Part shown: positions 7,521 through 16,351 of the stretch, one piece after another
Layout of the letters: each line of letters opens with the position of its first letter
How positions within the stretch are numbered: the stretch's first letter is position 1
Assembly: GCA_019637585.1 (NCBI GenBank)
Contig: JAHBVL010000014.1
Span: forward strand, 1 to 64,000
DNA: 64,000 bases
Source: Thermomicrobiales bacterium
GTDB taxonomy: Bacteria; Chloroflexota; Chloroflexia; Thermomicrobiales; UBA6265
Direction of reading: 5' to 3'
Program-made: the position numbers and the translations under genes
Notes under the pieces: model-generated
What the model saw: the letters and a program-made list of their open reading frames with translations, nothing else
Database searches by the model: none
Told to the model about the DNA's origin: nothing

Positions 7521-8309
7521 ATGGAAACCTGTCCCAATTGCGGAGCCGAGATCAGATCGACAGCGCGCTTCTGCACCACGTGCGGGTTTCGGATTCCCGA
7601 GCGAACTGCCGGCGTTGCGGAAAGCGGCGGCAGCGCATCGTCGTGGGGCGTGGCCGCAGTCGAGAGCACAACAACCACAGAGGCTCCAGAACTCGTAACC
7701 TGGCCGCCGGTGCGATCCGAGAGCATCGTGGCCGCCGTCGTTGAATCTGACGTCGTTGCGGTGGCCGACGAGCCTCCTGCAGCGACAACACCCGAGCCGC
7801 CAGCTCTGGTCGTTCCGGCGGTTCCGGAAGCGCCGGGCCGGCTGGCGAGCATCGTGGACGAAGAGACGATCAACGACACGACCGAGAACAAGGTGAACAT
7901 CGCGCTTTTCCATATCGAGCGTTTGCAGCAGCTGGTGCCCGATATCACCGGCTGGTCGGAGGAACAGGCGGCGTCGGTCAACAAGGCGATTGCCTCACTC
8001 GAGAAATCGCTCGAGGGCCGGGAAGACGACGGCGATCCGTACCATGGATTGCGCGAAACCGTGAAGACGGCCAGAACGCGCAATCGCGACATCGACGTGA
8101 TGGTCGCGCTGACCGACCGTGCGGCCGAGATCCAGGATCTTCTCGCTGCGCACGACGGCTACTCCAAAGCCGTGCGCGACTCGCTCTTCGCCCTCAAGCC
8201 CGCGGCGGTGGACTATGTGGCGGCGGTGAAAGCGCCCGCCCGGCGCGCACCGCGCAAACGAACAACCCGAACCACAACAACGCCGGCGCCAGATTCCGCA
8301 ACGGAGTAA
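7521..8309 (+). CDS. Zinc-ribbon protein with helical domain, hypothetical
   Basis: 262 residues. The N-terminus is a zinc-ribbon (CPNCGAEIRSTARFCTTCG, four Cys in two CxxC pairs). An Ala/Pro/Val-rich linker (about 35-115) follows, then a charged helical domain (about 115-240) and a basic Arg/Lys/Thr-rich tail. No enzyme motif is present. ATG 7521 is preferred over an in-frame ATG 15 nt earlier because TGAGG sits about 9 nt before it. Ribbon-plus-linker architecture is common in small regulatory or scaffold proteins, but no function can be assigned. An inverted repeat follows the stop. Confidence 0.65.
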   Translation: METCPNCGAEIRSTARFCTTCGFRIPERTAGVAESGGSASSWGVAAVESTTTTEAPELVTWPPVRSESIVAAVVESDVVAVADEPPAATTPEPPALVVPAVPEAPGRLASIVDEETINDTTENKVNIALFHIERLQQLVPDITGWSEEQAASVNKAIASLEKSLEGREDDGDPYHGLRETVKTARTRNRDIDVMVALTDRAAEIQDLLAAHDGYSKAVRDSLFALKPAAVDYVAAVKAPARRAPRKRTTRTTTTPAPDSATE

Positions 8310-8333
8310 GCGTCGTTCGCACAACGCACTTCA

Positions 8334-8367
8334 GCAATGGCCGGGCCAGGATTGGTCCGGCCATTGC
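8334..8367 (+). terminator. Hairpin after the zinc-ribbon gene
   Basis: GCAATGGCCGG (8334-8344) pairs with CCGGCCATTGC (8357-8367), an 11-bp stem. No T-run follows, so it may be a weak terminator or an mRNA-stabilising hairpin. Confidence 0.5.
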
Positions 8368-8449
8368 CGTATCTGCGACGCCGGGGCATACGTTGCAGTG
8401 CCTTCATCACATGCTCTGAGCGGGGAGAACCGCGATCGGCAGCAGTATT

Positions 8450-8496
8450 CGCAAGTTTGCGCACGGGAAACAAATAATCCGTCTGTGCAACGTTGC
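8450..8496 (+). promoter_or_regulatory. Pair of LacI-type operator half-palindromes before a sugar ABC importer
   Basis: CGCAAGTTTGCG (8450-8461, 5-bp arms) and the perfect palindrome GCAACGTTGC (8487-8496) lie 25 bp apart. They sit 80-130 bp before the binding-protein start. GCAACGTTGC is the core of LacI/GalR-family operators. The AT-rich stretch between them (ACAAATAATCC) may hold the -10 box. No LacI-family gene is in the window, so the regulator is elsewhere. Confidence 0.5.
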
Positions 8497-8576
8497 GGTG
8501 CGGCCGGCAATCGCAGTCGATCGGCCCGGATCAGTGGTGAATAGGCGGCTGCTCAATGGATGAGGAGAGGACAGGA

Positions 8577-10229
8577 ATGTCTGATTTGAAGGCAACGATG
8601 CTGAAGAAACCCGTCAACCGGCGCACCGCACTCAAAGCGGCGACCGGAGCCGCAGCGAGTATGTATGCCTTTGGGGTCGCAGGAAAGTCCTACCAGCGCG
8701 CCCTCGCGCAGCACGATATCCGCGCCCAGATTCTGCAGATTCCGGGTGTTGGCGCTGGCCAGCCGACCGATGCAGATATGCAGCGAGTCGGTGAGCTCTG
8801 CCTCGAACCGACTAGAGCCAACGTTCAGCCCGGCGAGTTCAATGGCGTCGAGCTGACCTTCATGGGTCTCAACAACCAGAACCTGCACAACATCGTCTTC
8901 CGCGCGCTTCTTGCGGCGTGGGTCGAGTACACGGGGGCAACGATCAACTGGATCGACCTGGCCCAGGCCGACTACAACCCCCGGCTCCAGCAGGCGATCG
9001 CCACCGGCACTGTCGACTTCGACATCCTGGAGATGGGCGCTCCGTTCGAGGGAGACGTCTGCGGACAGGGGCTCGCCTCGGTCATGCCGGACTGGGTCAA
9101 AGACCAGATCGACATGGACGACTATGTCGGCTATCTGCAGGCTCCAGTCGGCACCTGGGATGGCAACACCTATCGCATTTCGATCGACGGCGATGCCCAC
9201 AACTTCAACTACCGCACCGACGTCTTCGGCAGCGAGGATCTGGCGGCGGAGTGGGCCGCATCCGGCGGTGAGGGCGACTATGGCGTGCCGCGCACCTGGC
9301 AGCAGGTGAAAGCGATGAACTCCTTCCTCTACGGGAAAGAGCTCGATGGTCAGCCGCTCTACGGATACCTCGATGCCCCCAAACCATGGGGCGGATTCGG
9401 GTTCTACTTCCTCGGCAGCCGCGCGTCCGCCTATGCCAAGCACCCGGACAGCAAAGCGTGGCTCTTCGATCCGGAGACGATGGCTCCCTACGTCAACAAC
9501 CCGGCCTGGGTTCGGGCGATCGGTGAAGTGGCGGAGAACATTCCGCTCCTGCCCCCCGACCAGATCAATGCCGATCCCAACACCACCGGATTCTCACAGT
9601 TCCTGGCCGGAACAGGCTCGATGTGCACCTGGTGGGGTGACGTCGGGTCCAACGCCAAGACGAACGACTCGTCGATCATCGGCGACGTCGTGGGATTCGA
9701 CATCCTGCCCGGGTCGGTCGATGTGTACAACAACGCTACCGGTGAATGGGATACGCCTGCCGAGCCGAACTACTCGCCGAATGAGGCCTATATCGGCTGG
9801 GGCGTCTATGTGATGAGCAGCGTCGATTCCGATCCAGTGAAGCAGAAAGCGGCATGGAGCGCGGCGGCCCACCTGGGCGGCAAGGATCTGTCGCTCTGGA
9901 CCGTGGCCTATCCCTCCGGATTCCAGCCCTCTCGCAACAGCCACTTCAATATCGAAGAGTGGGTGAATGCGGGCTACGACGAGGCATTCATCCAGAATTA
10001 CCTCGATTCGGAGGCGAATTCCTACAATCACCCGAATGCTGCCATCGAGCCGCGCATTCCGGGCATCTTCCAGTACTACAGCATTGCCGAAGACGAGCTG
10101 CAGCGTGGATGGGCCGATGGCACCGACGCGCAGACCATCGCCGACAACATTGCGGCTGCCTGGGAGAGCATCACGGACGAGATCGGGCGGGAAAGCCAGG
10201 TCGCCCTCTACCAGGCATCGCTTGGTTAG
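8577..10229 (+). CDS. ABC transporter extracellular solute-binding protein (family 1, sugar-type)
   Basis: 550 residues. The N-terminus has a twin-arginine signal (NRRTALKAATGAAASMYAFG), so it is probably folded before export. The mature part has the usual family 1 pattern of a carbohydrate receptor (VELTFMGLN, DILEMGAPFEGD, NFNYRTDVFG). The ligand is unknown; sugar or polyol is likely because two MalF/MalG-type permeases follow. ATG 8577 has AGGAGAGG 7 nt upstream. LacI-like operators lie upstream, and a strong hairpin separates it from the permeases, which usually raises receptor over permease levels. No ATPase is encoded with it. Confidence 0.85.
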   Translation: MSDLKATMLKKPVNRRTALKAATGAAASMYAFGVAGKSYQRALAQHDIRAQILQIPGVGAGQPTDADMQRVGELCLEPTRANVQPGEFNGVELTFMGLNNQNLHNIVFRALLAAWVEYTGATINWIDLAQADYNPRLQQAIATGTVDFDILEMGAPFEGDVCGQGLASVMPDWVKDQIDMDDYVGYLQAPVGTWDGNTYRISIDGDAHNFNYRTDVFGSEDLAAEWAASGGEGDYGVPRTWQQVKAMNSFLYGKELDGQPLYGYLDAPKPWGGFGFYFLGSRASAYAKHPDSKAWLFDPETMAPYVNNPAWVRAIGEVAENIPLLPPDQINADPNTTGFSQFLAGTGSMCTWWGDVGSNAKTNDSSIIGDVVGFDILPGSVDVYNNATGEWDTPAEPNYSPNEAYIGWGVYVMSSVDSDPVKQKAAWSAAAHLGGKDLSLWTVAYPSGFQPSRNSHFNIEEWVNAGYDEAFIQNYLDSEANSYNHPNAAIEPRIPGIFQYYSIAEDELQRGWADGTDAQTIADNIAAAWESITDEIGRESQVALYQASLG

Positions 10230-10258
10230 CGCGCGGCCCGTCTACTGACGACTGCTGC

Positions 10259-10288
10259 ACCGGCTGGCGAGCTGACTCGCCAGCCGGT
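10259..10288 (+). terminator. Intercistronic hairpin between binding protein and permease
   Basis: ACCGGCTGGCGAG (10259-10271) pairs perfectly with CTCGCCAGCCGGT (10276-10288) around CTGA: a 13-bp GC-rich stem without a T-run. It lies between a highly expressed receptor gene and its permease genes, where such hairpins protect upstream mRNA or cause partial termination. Confidence 0.65.
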
Positions 10289-10329
10289 CGCCTCCTGAGA
10301 CTGGACGACATGCCTGCTCCCGACTTGCC

Positions 10330-11445
10330 ATGAGCGACGCTCCCGCCGTTGCCACCAATACCTGGGACGCCGCGCCGGGCGGAGTTTCCAGCGAGCGAAA
10401 GCGACTGGGCCGGTTGATCATCGCGGCGGCAACGCTCGCGCTCTTCGCCATGCTGCTCGTACAGGCGCTGCATACCGCCGACCGGATCGATACCGGCTTC
10501 GCCAACTGGCGACCGATTCTCTACATCTATCTGATCTGGGCTGTGGTGCTGGCGGTGGGTCTGGTGGTGATGCGCGGCGAGCTCGGGCATCGCGCGCTCT
10601 TCATCCTGCCGGCCGTTCTCTTCACCGTGTCGATGGTTGTCTTCCCGACGATATTTGGACTCTACATTGCCTTTACTGACTGGAATCTCAGTTCCACCTC
10701 CGGCCGCAACTTCAGCGGTCTCGACAATCTGCGCAAGCTCGTACACGACAAATTCTTCTGGACGGCCATGGAGAACATGGTCTATTACGTCCTTTCTGTG
10801 CTCGTCCAGTTCGCGATAGCGTTTCTCCTGGCAGTTCTGCTCAACCAGGAAATCCGCGGCCGCAAGTTCTTCCGGGTTGTTTTCCTGCTGCCATTCATGC
10901 TCAGCCCGGTGGCGGTCAGCTGGATGATCGGCAAATCGATGTTCGAAACCCGTTTCGGACCGGCGGCGACGCTGGCGCGCAAACTTGGCTGGGATCAGCC
11001 GGCATTCTTCACCGACCCCTGGATCGCCCGGCTGAGCATCATGTCGATGGACTGGTGGGTCTGGATTCCGTTCATGATGATTCTCCTGCTGGCTGGTCTG
11101 CAGGCGTTGCCGCACGAAATCCTGGAGTCGGCTCGGGTCGACGGCGCGACGGCCTGGCAGTCGTTCTGGCAGATGACCTTTCCGTTGTTGCTGCCGGTCA
11201 GCATCACGGCAGTGGTCTTGCGGATCATCTTTCAGCTGAAAATCGCGGACATCATCATCACGGTCACGTCGGGCGCCCCCGGCGGCGCAACGGATTCGGT
11301 GACGAGCTTCATCTATCGCGAGTACCGGGACCGGTCCAACGTCGGCTACGGCACGGCGCTGGCTGAGTTCTATCTGGTGGTCATCATCGTGTTCATGACG
11401 GTTCTGCTCTGGCTGACCAACAAGTGGATGCGCAGGTTCACATGA
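10330..11445 (+). CDS. Sugar ABC transporter permease (MalF type)
   Basis: 371 residues with about eight hydrophobic segments. There are two early ones (30-50 and 60-80), then the conserved permease core. The ATPase-coupling EAA-like loop is 'ESARVDGATAWQSFWQMTFPLLLPV', with Gly at the usual place. It follows the binding protein after a hairpin and precedes the MalG-type partner. Together they form the membrane channel of a carbohydrate importer. The ATPase must be supplied from another locus, as is common for MsmX-type shared ATPases. Confidence 0.88.
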   Translation: MSDAPAVATNTWDAAPGGVSSERKRLGRLIIAAATLALFAMLLVQALHTADRIDTGFANWRPILYIYLIWAVVLAVGLVVMRGELGHRALFILPAVLFTVSMVVFPTIFGLYIAFTDWNLSSTSGRNFSGLDNLRKLVHDKFFWTAMENMVYYVLSVLVQFAIAFLLAVLLNQEIRGRKFFRVVFLLPFMLSPVAVSWMIGKSMFETRFGPAATLARKLGWDQPAFFTDPWIARLSIMSMDWWVWIPFMMILLLAGLQALPHEILESARVDGATAWQSFWQMTFPLLLPVSITAVVLRIIFQLKIADIIITVTSGAPGGATDSVTSFIYREYRDRSNVGYGTALAEFYLVVIIVFMTVLLWLTNKWMRRFT

Positions 11446-11458
11446 GAGCGGACAGGCG

Positions 11459-11542
11459 AAAGCGCCATGAATGGCGAGGCTACGAGTCGACGTCATGTCG
11501 TGCTGCGGTGAAGAGCGCCAAGAATGGTGAGGCGACGGGTCG
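11459..11542. repeat. Imperfect direct repeats between permease genes
   Basis: Two copies of about 31 bp, 51-52 bp apart (11459-11489 and 11511-11542), sharing AGCGCCA, GAATGG, GAGGC and GTCG blocks. They fill most of the 122-bp gap between the two permease genes. Function unknown; they look like a small dispersed repeat that has doubled. Confidence 0.5.
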
Positions 11543-11567
11543 TTCACGGGAAGCCAAGGGTTTGTAG

Positions 11568-12485
11568 ATGTCAGCAACGACGCCACCAGTCCACTACCGT
11601 CATGCCGGGCGCAACTGGCGCCGGGTTCTGACCCGAACGCTGACCTACGCCATTCTGCTGTTCTGGGCGGCGATCTGCCTCTTTCCCATCTACTGGACGA
11701 TCACCACGTCGTTCAAGGTCGCTGTGGACATCACCCAGGGACATCTCGTTCCCTGGCTGCAATATCAGCCCGATTGGAAGGGGTGGCGATCGCTCGGTCT
11801 TTCTCCGGACACTATTCGGGAGTTCTCGACGCCGCGCGAAGAGTTCCTCAAGCGGTTTCGCAACAGCCTCTTCGTCGCGTTGGGCGCTGCCTCACTGGCC
11901 GTCGTAATCGGATCCATGGCTGCGTACGGCTTAACCCGTTTCAACTACCGGTTTGGACCGTTCCGCAACAAAGACATCTCCTTCTGGTTTCTGTCGCAGC
12001 TGATTCTGCCCCCTGTGGCGCTGGCGCTGCCCTTTCTCGTGCTGTACAAGGAACTGGCGCTTCTCGATTCGCGCACCGGTTTGATCCTGGTCTATACGCT
12101 GACCGTGCTGCCCATTGTCATCTGGATCATGCGCGATCAGTTTCAGACCATTCCGCTGGAGCTCGAGCAAGCGGCTATGGTCGATGGGTCGACGGTCTGG
12201 GGAGCATTTACCAGAATCGTCCTGCCCATCGCCTTGCCGGGTATGGTCGCGGCGTTCATCCTGTCCGTGATTCTCTGCTGGAACGAGTATTTCTTCGCCG
12301 CGTTGCTGACCAGCACCAAGGCGACGACATTGCCGGTGATGGTGGCCAGCCAGACGGGATCTCAGGGGATCAACTGGTGGACGATGGCGGCGATCTCGGC
12401 AGCGGCGATCCTGCCGCTGATCGTCATCGCCATCCTGCTCGAGCGGTGGATCGTCAAGGGACTGGCGACGGGAGCGGTGAAGTAG
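11568..12485 (+). CDS. Sugar ABC transporter permease (MalG type)
   Basis: 305 residues with six predicted membrane spans. The EAA-like loop reads 'EQAAMVDGSTVWGAFTRIVLPIALPG', and the C-terminus (VKGLATGAVK) is typical of MalG-family permeases. It pairs with the upstream MalF-type permease. Its last 32 bp overlap the 3' end of the convergent peptide-binding-protein gene, so the two transcripts are complementary at their tails. Confidence 0.88.
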   Translation: MSATTPPVHYRHAGRNWRRVLTRTLTYAILLFWAAICLFPIYWTITTSFKVAVDITQGHLVPWLQYQPDWKGWRSLGLSPDTIREFSTPREEFLKRFRNSLFVALGAASLAVVIGSMAAYGLTRFNYRFGPFRNKDISFWFLSQLILPPVALALPFLVLYKELALLDSRTGLILVYTLTVLPIVIWIMRDQFQTIPLELEQAAMVDGSTVWGAFTRIVLPIALPGMVAAFILSVILCWNEYFFAALLTSTKATTLPVMVASQTGSQGINWWTMAAISAAAILPLIVIAILLERWIVKGLATGAVK

Positions 12486-14391
12486 CGGCGACCGGCGTGG
12501 CGCCGCTCAGCGTCCCGGACGACCGCCAGAGCAGGCGGGTGTTCCAGGTCGACAGATAGGCGTTGGGCCGGAATCCCAGAATCTCCTCCCGGGCGATCAC
12601 CAGTTCGTCCGGAAAGCCGAACCAGAGTCCGAAGAGATCGGTGTTGACGACCTCCTGCAGCTCGGCGAGGATCTCCCGCTGCCGGTCGAGATCGACGGTC
12701 ACCAACTGCCGGCGAATCAGATCGTCCACCTGTTCGTTGCTGTAGCCGCCCGGATTCCATCCTTGCGGATTGGCGCGAATGTCGAAATTCGAGCCGTAGA
12801 GGTCGAAATCTGTGAAGCCTGGGTAGAGGGGATAGGCATACGCGATCAGGTCGTAATCGCGCGAATCCATCCAGCTCGTGGCGAACGCTTCTGCATCGAG
12901 CACACGCACCTCGAAGTGGATGCCGACCTCCCGAAAATCGGCGGAGAGTCCCTGCAGCACCTGAATGAGCGCAGGTTGCGCATTCTCCTGAACGATTGCC
13001 GAAAGAACCAGCGGTTCGCCGTTGAAGTCTTCCAGGAATCCATCGTTGTTGAGATCGGTCAACCCGGCTTCTGCCAGAAGGCTTGTCGCCTTGGCCGCAT
13101 CACGTTCCGGGGATAGAACGGAGGAGTCATTCGCCCATGCCTGGGCGATCGTGCCGGCTTGCATGGGTCGAATCGTGTTGGCGAAGAGATCAGTCGCGTA
13201 GCGGGAACGGTCGACCGCCAGGGAGAGCGCCTGGCGAATCCGGACATCGCCCAAAAGACCGGGAAAGGCGCGGCTCCGGTTCTCGAAGTTGAACGCCGCG
13301 AACATGACATTTGCGCCAGGCACCACGTAGAGAACGCCCGGCGTCTCCTGAAGCTGCGGGAGATCGGTGACCCGGATGTTGCCGAGGATGTCTCCGTCGC
13401 CATCGTTCCAGCGGGCGAATCGCTCCTCGTCCGAAGTCGTGGCGAGCAACTCGAGAGTGCGAGAGTGGGGCGGCGTGGCGAAATAGGCATCATTTCTGGC
13501 GAATGTCACGCCATCCGGCGACGTGTTCGTGACTTTCCAGGGACCGGTGCCGATGGGCAGCACTCCACCCCAGTCGAAGTCGGCAAGGGTGCGTTCGCCC
13601 GCGTCCCGCGATGCCCAGTGATCGCGATACTGGGCACGCTGGAACACCAGTTGGGTGGCGGCGTTGAGCAACCAGTTGGCATCCGGCGTGAGAAGGGTCA
13701 CTTCGACGGTCAGATCGTCGATGGCGCGGATAGCCTCCATCTGGTTGAAGATGTTCCGCACATTGCTGTCGATGTCGTCGCGATAGATGTTGTAGGAGAA
13801 GGTCACGTCGCGGGCTCTGAGCGGCGTGCCGTCGTGCCAGGTAACGCCGTCACGCAGTTTCAGCGTCACGACCTTGCCGCTGTCGTCCCACGACCAGCTT
13901 TCGGCCAGCCAGGGCCGGGGCTCCATCGTTCGGTCGTCGATCCAGAGCAGGGGATCGAGATAGCTGGCGCTGATCAGGTAGTCGTGCCGGAATGAGGGCG
14001 GACTCAGGTTGATCTCCTGCCCATCGCTCGCGATGAAGAGGGAGAGGGTGTCGCCCTGGGTGGCCCATCCGGTGTGATTGAAAGAACTGCCTCGCTCAAC
14101 GCGCAGGGCGCCAATCATCTCCGGTCCGGCTGGAGTGGCGATTGGAGAAGCCGCCGGTGACGCCACCGGGCTGGCCACGGGCGAGGCGTTGATCTTGGTC
14201 TGACTGGCGGCGCGACCCTGCTGGGAGGCGGCGTCCTGAGCTGCGAATCGATCGCCGAGCGTCTGGAGTCCGGCAACAACGGCGACACCGCCGAACACCG
14301 TGCCAAAAAGCGCACGGCGCGTCAGATCGGCATCCGGTCGCTCGCCGCGGGAAACGGGCGGCTGGGGGTTGTCGTCCTGCGGATCATCCAT
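12454..14391 (-). CDS. ABC transporter substrate-binding protein, family 5 (peptide/nickel type), Tat-exported
   Basis: 645 residues. A Tat signal (LTRRALFGTVFGGVAVVAG, about 25-45) is followed by a low-complexity ASPVASPVASPAASPIATP linker (about 65-90) and the family 5 receptor domain (LAESWSWDDSGKVVTLKLRDG, VTWHDGTPLRARDVTFSYN, GTGPWKV). Such proteins bind oligopeptides, metals or sugars; the ligand is unclear. ATG 14391 has GAGGAG about 11 nt upstream. No cognate permease or ATPase adjoins it. A promoter with an internal 14-bp palindrome lies upstream, and the 3' end overlaps the convergent permease gene. Confidence 0.85.
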   Translation of the reverse strand: MDDPQDDNPQPPVSRGERPDADLTRRALFGTVFGGVAVVAGLQTLGDRFAAQDAASQQGRAASQTKINASPVASPVASPAASPIATPAGPEMIGALRVERGSSFNHTGWATQGDTLSLFIASDGQEINLSPPSFRHDYLISASYLDPLLWIDDRTMEPRPWLAESWSWDDSGKVVTLKLRDGVTWHDGTPLRARDVTFSYNIYRDDIDSNVRNIFNQMEAIRAIDDLTVEVTLLTPDANWLLNAATQLVFQRAQYRDHWASRDAGERTLADFDWGGVLPIGTGPWKVTNTSPDGVTFARNDAYFATPPHSRTLELLATTSDEERFARWNDGDGDILGNIRVTDLPQLQETPGVLYVVPGANVMFAAFNFENRSRAFPGLLGDVRIRQALSLAVDRSRYATDLFANTIRPMQAGTIAQAWANDSSVLSPERDAAKATSLLAEAGLTDLNNDGFLEDFNGEPLVLSAIVQENAQPALIQVLQGLSADFREVGIHFEVRVLDAEAFATSWMDSRDYDLIAYAYPLYPGFTDFDLYGSNFDIRANPQGWNPGGYSNEQVDDLIRRQLVTVDLDRQREILAELQEVVNTDLFGLWFGFPDELVIAREEILGFRPNAYLSTWNTRLLWRSSGTLSGATPVAATSPLPSPVP

Positions 14392-14475
14392 CAGTGGGTG
14401 CACTCCTCTTCCGGCGGCGCGCAGCGGCAACCGGCGGAAGGCTCTCTGGGGGCTCCGCGGGGGTCGGGTGCATCT

Positions 14476-14505
14476 ATTCTACGGGTGTACGTACACCGTT
14501 GGCAA
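14476..14505 (-). promoter_or_regulatory. Promoter with palindromic operator in the spacer
   Basis: On the minus strand: -35 TTGCCA (14505-14500), an 18-bp spacer and -10 TAGAAT (14481-14476). The spacer contains the perfect 14-bp palindrome GGTGTACGTACACC (14484-14497). A dimeric regulator bound there would block RNA polymerase. It drives the peptide-type binding protein, with a leader of about 78 nt. Confidence 0.65.
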
Positions 14506-14540
14506 ACGAATGCCGGCGCCGGCGTCTCGCCGGCGGTGGT

Positions 14541-16217
14541 CTAGCCAACCTCTGGCAGATCCTCCGCCGTTTCGCTGGAGGATGTGGAGACGATCGGAGT
14601 GAGGGTGATCGGTTTCTCCATTGGCTGGCCGTCCGGACCGATGATGCTGCCGTCGGACATGACTGAGCCGGGATCACGGTGACCCAGAATGGCGAATTTG
14701 CCGATGTCGTGCAGTTGTTCCTTGAACCAGGTGGCCACGTCGTCTGCTTCGACCATCCTGCGCAGGTTGTCCGCCCGGCGACGGCGCTCGGTGAGCGGCA
14801 TGGTGAGGGCGCGGAAGATGGCTTCCGCCGTTCCTTCGACATCGGCCGGCGCGATCATCAGCGCTTCCTCGCCAAGCTGGATCGCGGCGCCGGCCCCTTC
14901 GGAGAGGATCAGCACGCCATTCCGCTCGTTGAGCAGACATCCTTCCTTTGCCACCAGATTCATCCCGTCGATGATGGTGTTGACCAGAAGCACGTCGTAC
15001 CACTTCATAGCCGCCAGCGCCCGCGGGTAGTTTTCGCCCATCAACAGGTGAATCGGCTGCCAGCTCGTTTCGACATTGGCGTATTTGGCGTTGATTCGCC
15101 CGACGATGGAGCTGACGTTGTCCAGATACTCCTGGTACTCGGCAACATCCAGGCGTGAGGGGACCAGGATGGCCAGAAAGTTGACCCGGCCCAGAAACTC
15201 GGGATGGAGCTCGAGCATGCGATCGAATGCGTGGAAACCGCGCACGATGTTCTTGCTTGGTTCGGCCCGGTCGACCCTCAGGACGGTGTACTCGTTCAAA
15301 TAGTTCGGCAGGTAGCGGTCATGTGAGCGGGCTTCGGTGCTGTAGGCGGCCGTGCGCACCGATTCGACGTCGATCGAAATCGGATAGGTGCGGACCTCGA
15401 TGCGGCGTCCGTCCCAGAGAACCGCCCGGCCCGGATAGTCGATGTCGACACCCGGCACATACGCCTCGCAGGTATGGAGAAAGCTGCGGGCATGATCGGG
15501 GGTCTGGAAGCCGACGATGTCGTTTCCGAGCATGCCTTCACAGATCGAGCGCCGGAACGACATGGGCAGCAGGCGCCAGTAGTCGGGTTCGGGCCAGGGA
15601 ATATGGACGAACTGCTGGATGATGGCATCGGGACGTTTGGCCCGGATGATCGCCGCTGTCAGGTAGAGGTGATAGTCCTGCAGCATCACGATTGGCGGCT
15701 GATCGAACTCCTCGAATGAGGCCAGGATCTCATCGGCGAAAAGCTGATTGACGACGGTGTAGCCATTGAGCCAGGCGTCGTAGGTGTCTCCGGTGATGTC
15801 GGGGGAACGCGGCGTGTCCCAGAGATAGTGCTGGAGAAACCAGAGCAGCGGGTTGGCGATGACGTTGTAATACTTGTGATAGGTCTCGGCGTCGGGCACG
15901 ACGAAGCGCAACCGAAAATCAGGGTCATCGCCCGGCGGAGTGATCAGTACTTCGCCCTCTTCGGCGGCGAGAGCGGCCCGCTTGCGGTCCCCTTCGGTCA
16001 TCGCGCAGGCGATCCAGACAGGTTGCCGCTCGCGTGCGATCGAGCTGACGGCAGTGACCACGCCGCCACTGCCTCGCGTCGATGTGAAACGCTTCCCGCC
16101 CTGCCAGCGGAATGTCACCGGCCCCCGATTCGAGGCGACGATCAGCGCGCGGTCCAGCAGCGCGTCGGCTACCGAAGACGTTGCGCCTTCTCTCTCTTCA
16201 GCTGGGGGCTCGGTCAT
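14541..16217 (-). CDS. otsA: GT20 glycosyltransferase, trehalose-6-phosphate synthase-like
   Basis: Transfers glucose from a nucleotide sugar to a phosphorylated acceptor (glucose 6-phosphate to give trehalose 6-phosphate in true OtsA). It has 558 residues, longer than E. coli OtsA (474). GT20 motifs: VASNRGPV, LQDYHLYL, HIPWPEPDYWR, GNDIVGFQ and DGMNLVAKEG. The donor-site Arg...Lys segment reads RVDRAEPSKN rather than the canonical RLDYxKG, so Arg and Lys are three residues further apart. A related activity (glucosylglycerol-phosphate or other glycoside-phosphate synthase) is therefore possible. GGAGGG lies 6 nt before the ATG. No phosphatase gene (otsB type) is adjacent. Confidence 0.8.
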   Translation of the reverse strand: MTEPPAEEREGATSSVADALLDRALIVASNRGPVTFRWQGGKRFTSTRGSGGVVTAVSSIARERQPVWIACAMTEGDRKRAALAAEEGEVLITPPGDDPDFRLRFVVPDAETYHKYYNVIANPLLWFLQHYLWDTPRSPDITGDTYDAWLNGYTVVNQLFADEILASFEEFDQPPIVMLQDYHLYLTAAIIRAKRPDAIIQQFVHIPWPEPDYWRLLPMSFRRSICEGMLGNDIVGFQTPDHARSFLHTCEAYVPGVDIDYPGRAVLWDGRRIEVRTYPISIDVESVRTAAYSTEARSHDRYLPNYLNEYTVLRVDRAEPSKNIVRGFHAFDRMLELHPEFLGRVNFLAILVPSRLDVAEYQEYLDNVSSIVGRINAKYANVETSWQPIHLLMGENYPRALAAMKWYDVLLVNTIIDGMNLVAKEGCLLNERNGVLILSEGAGAAIQLGEEALMIAPADVEGTAEAIFRALTMPLTERRRRADNLRRMVEADDVATWFKEQLHDIGKFAILGHRDPGSVMSDGSIIGPDGQPMEKPITLTPIVSTSSSETAEDLPEVG

Positions 16218-16339
16218 GCGTTCCCTCCGTTCGGACGAGACTTCGTCCTGCGCATTCGTTCACGATCATTATGCCCGACCGGGGCAAACCGCTCCCAAAT
16301 CGAGGGGCGGATCATGTCGTCCCGGCGCCGGGCCGCTGG

Positions 16340-16345
16340 TACAAT
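16340..16345 (+). promoter_or_regulatory. -10 box of a probably leaderless gene
   Basis: TACAAT ends 6 nt before the ATG at 16352, placing the transcription start on or beside the initiation codon. No Shine-Dalgarno is present. The -35 region (about 16317-16322) is weak. Confidence 0.55.
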
Positions 16346-16351
16346 CAGCAT

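Noticed and set aside
10171-11586. A 471-codon minus-strand frame opposite the MalF-type permease
   Set aside because: His/Arg/Asp-rich composition typical of antisense to membrane-protein genes; no start signal or family.
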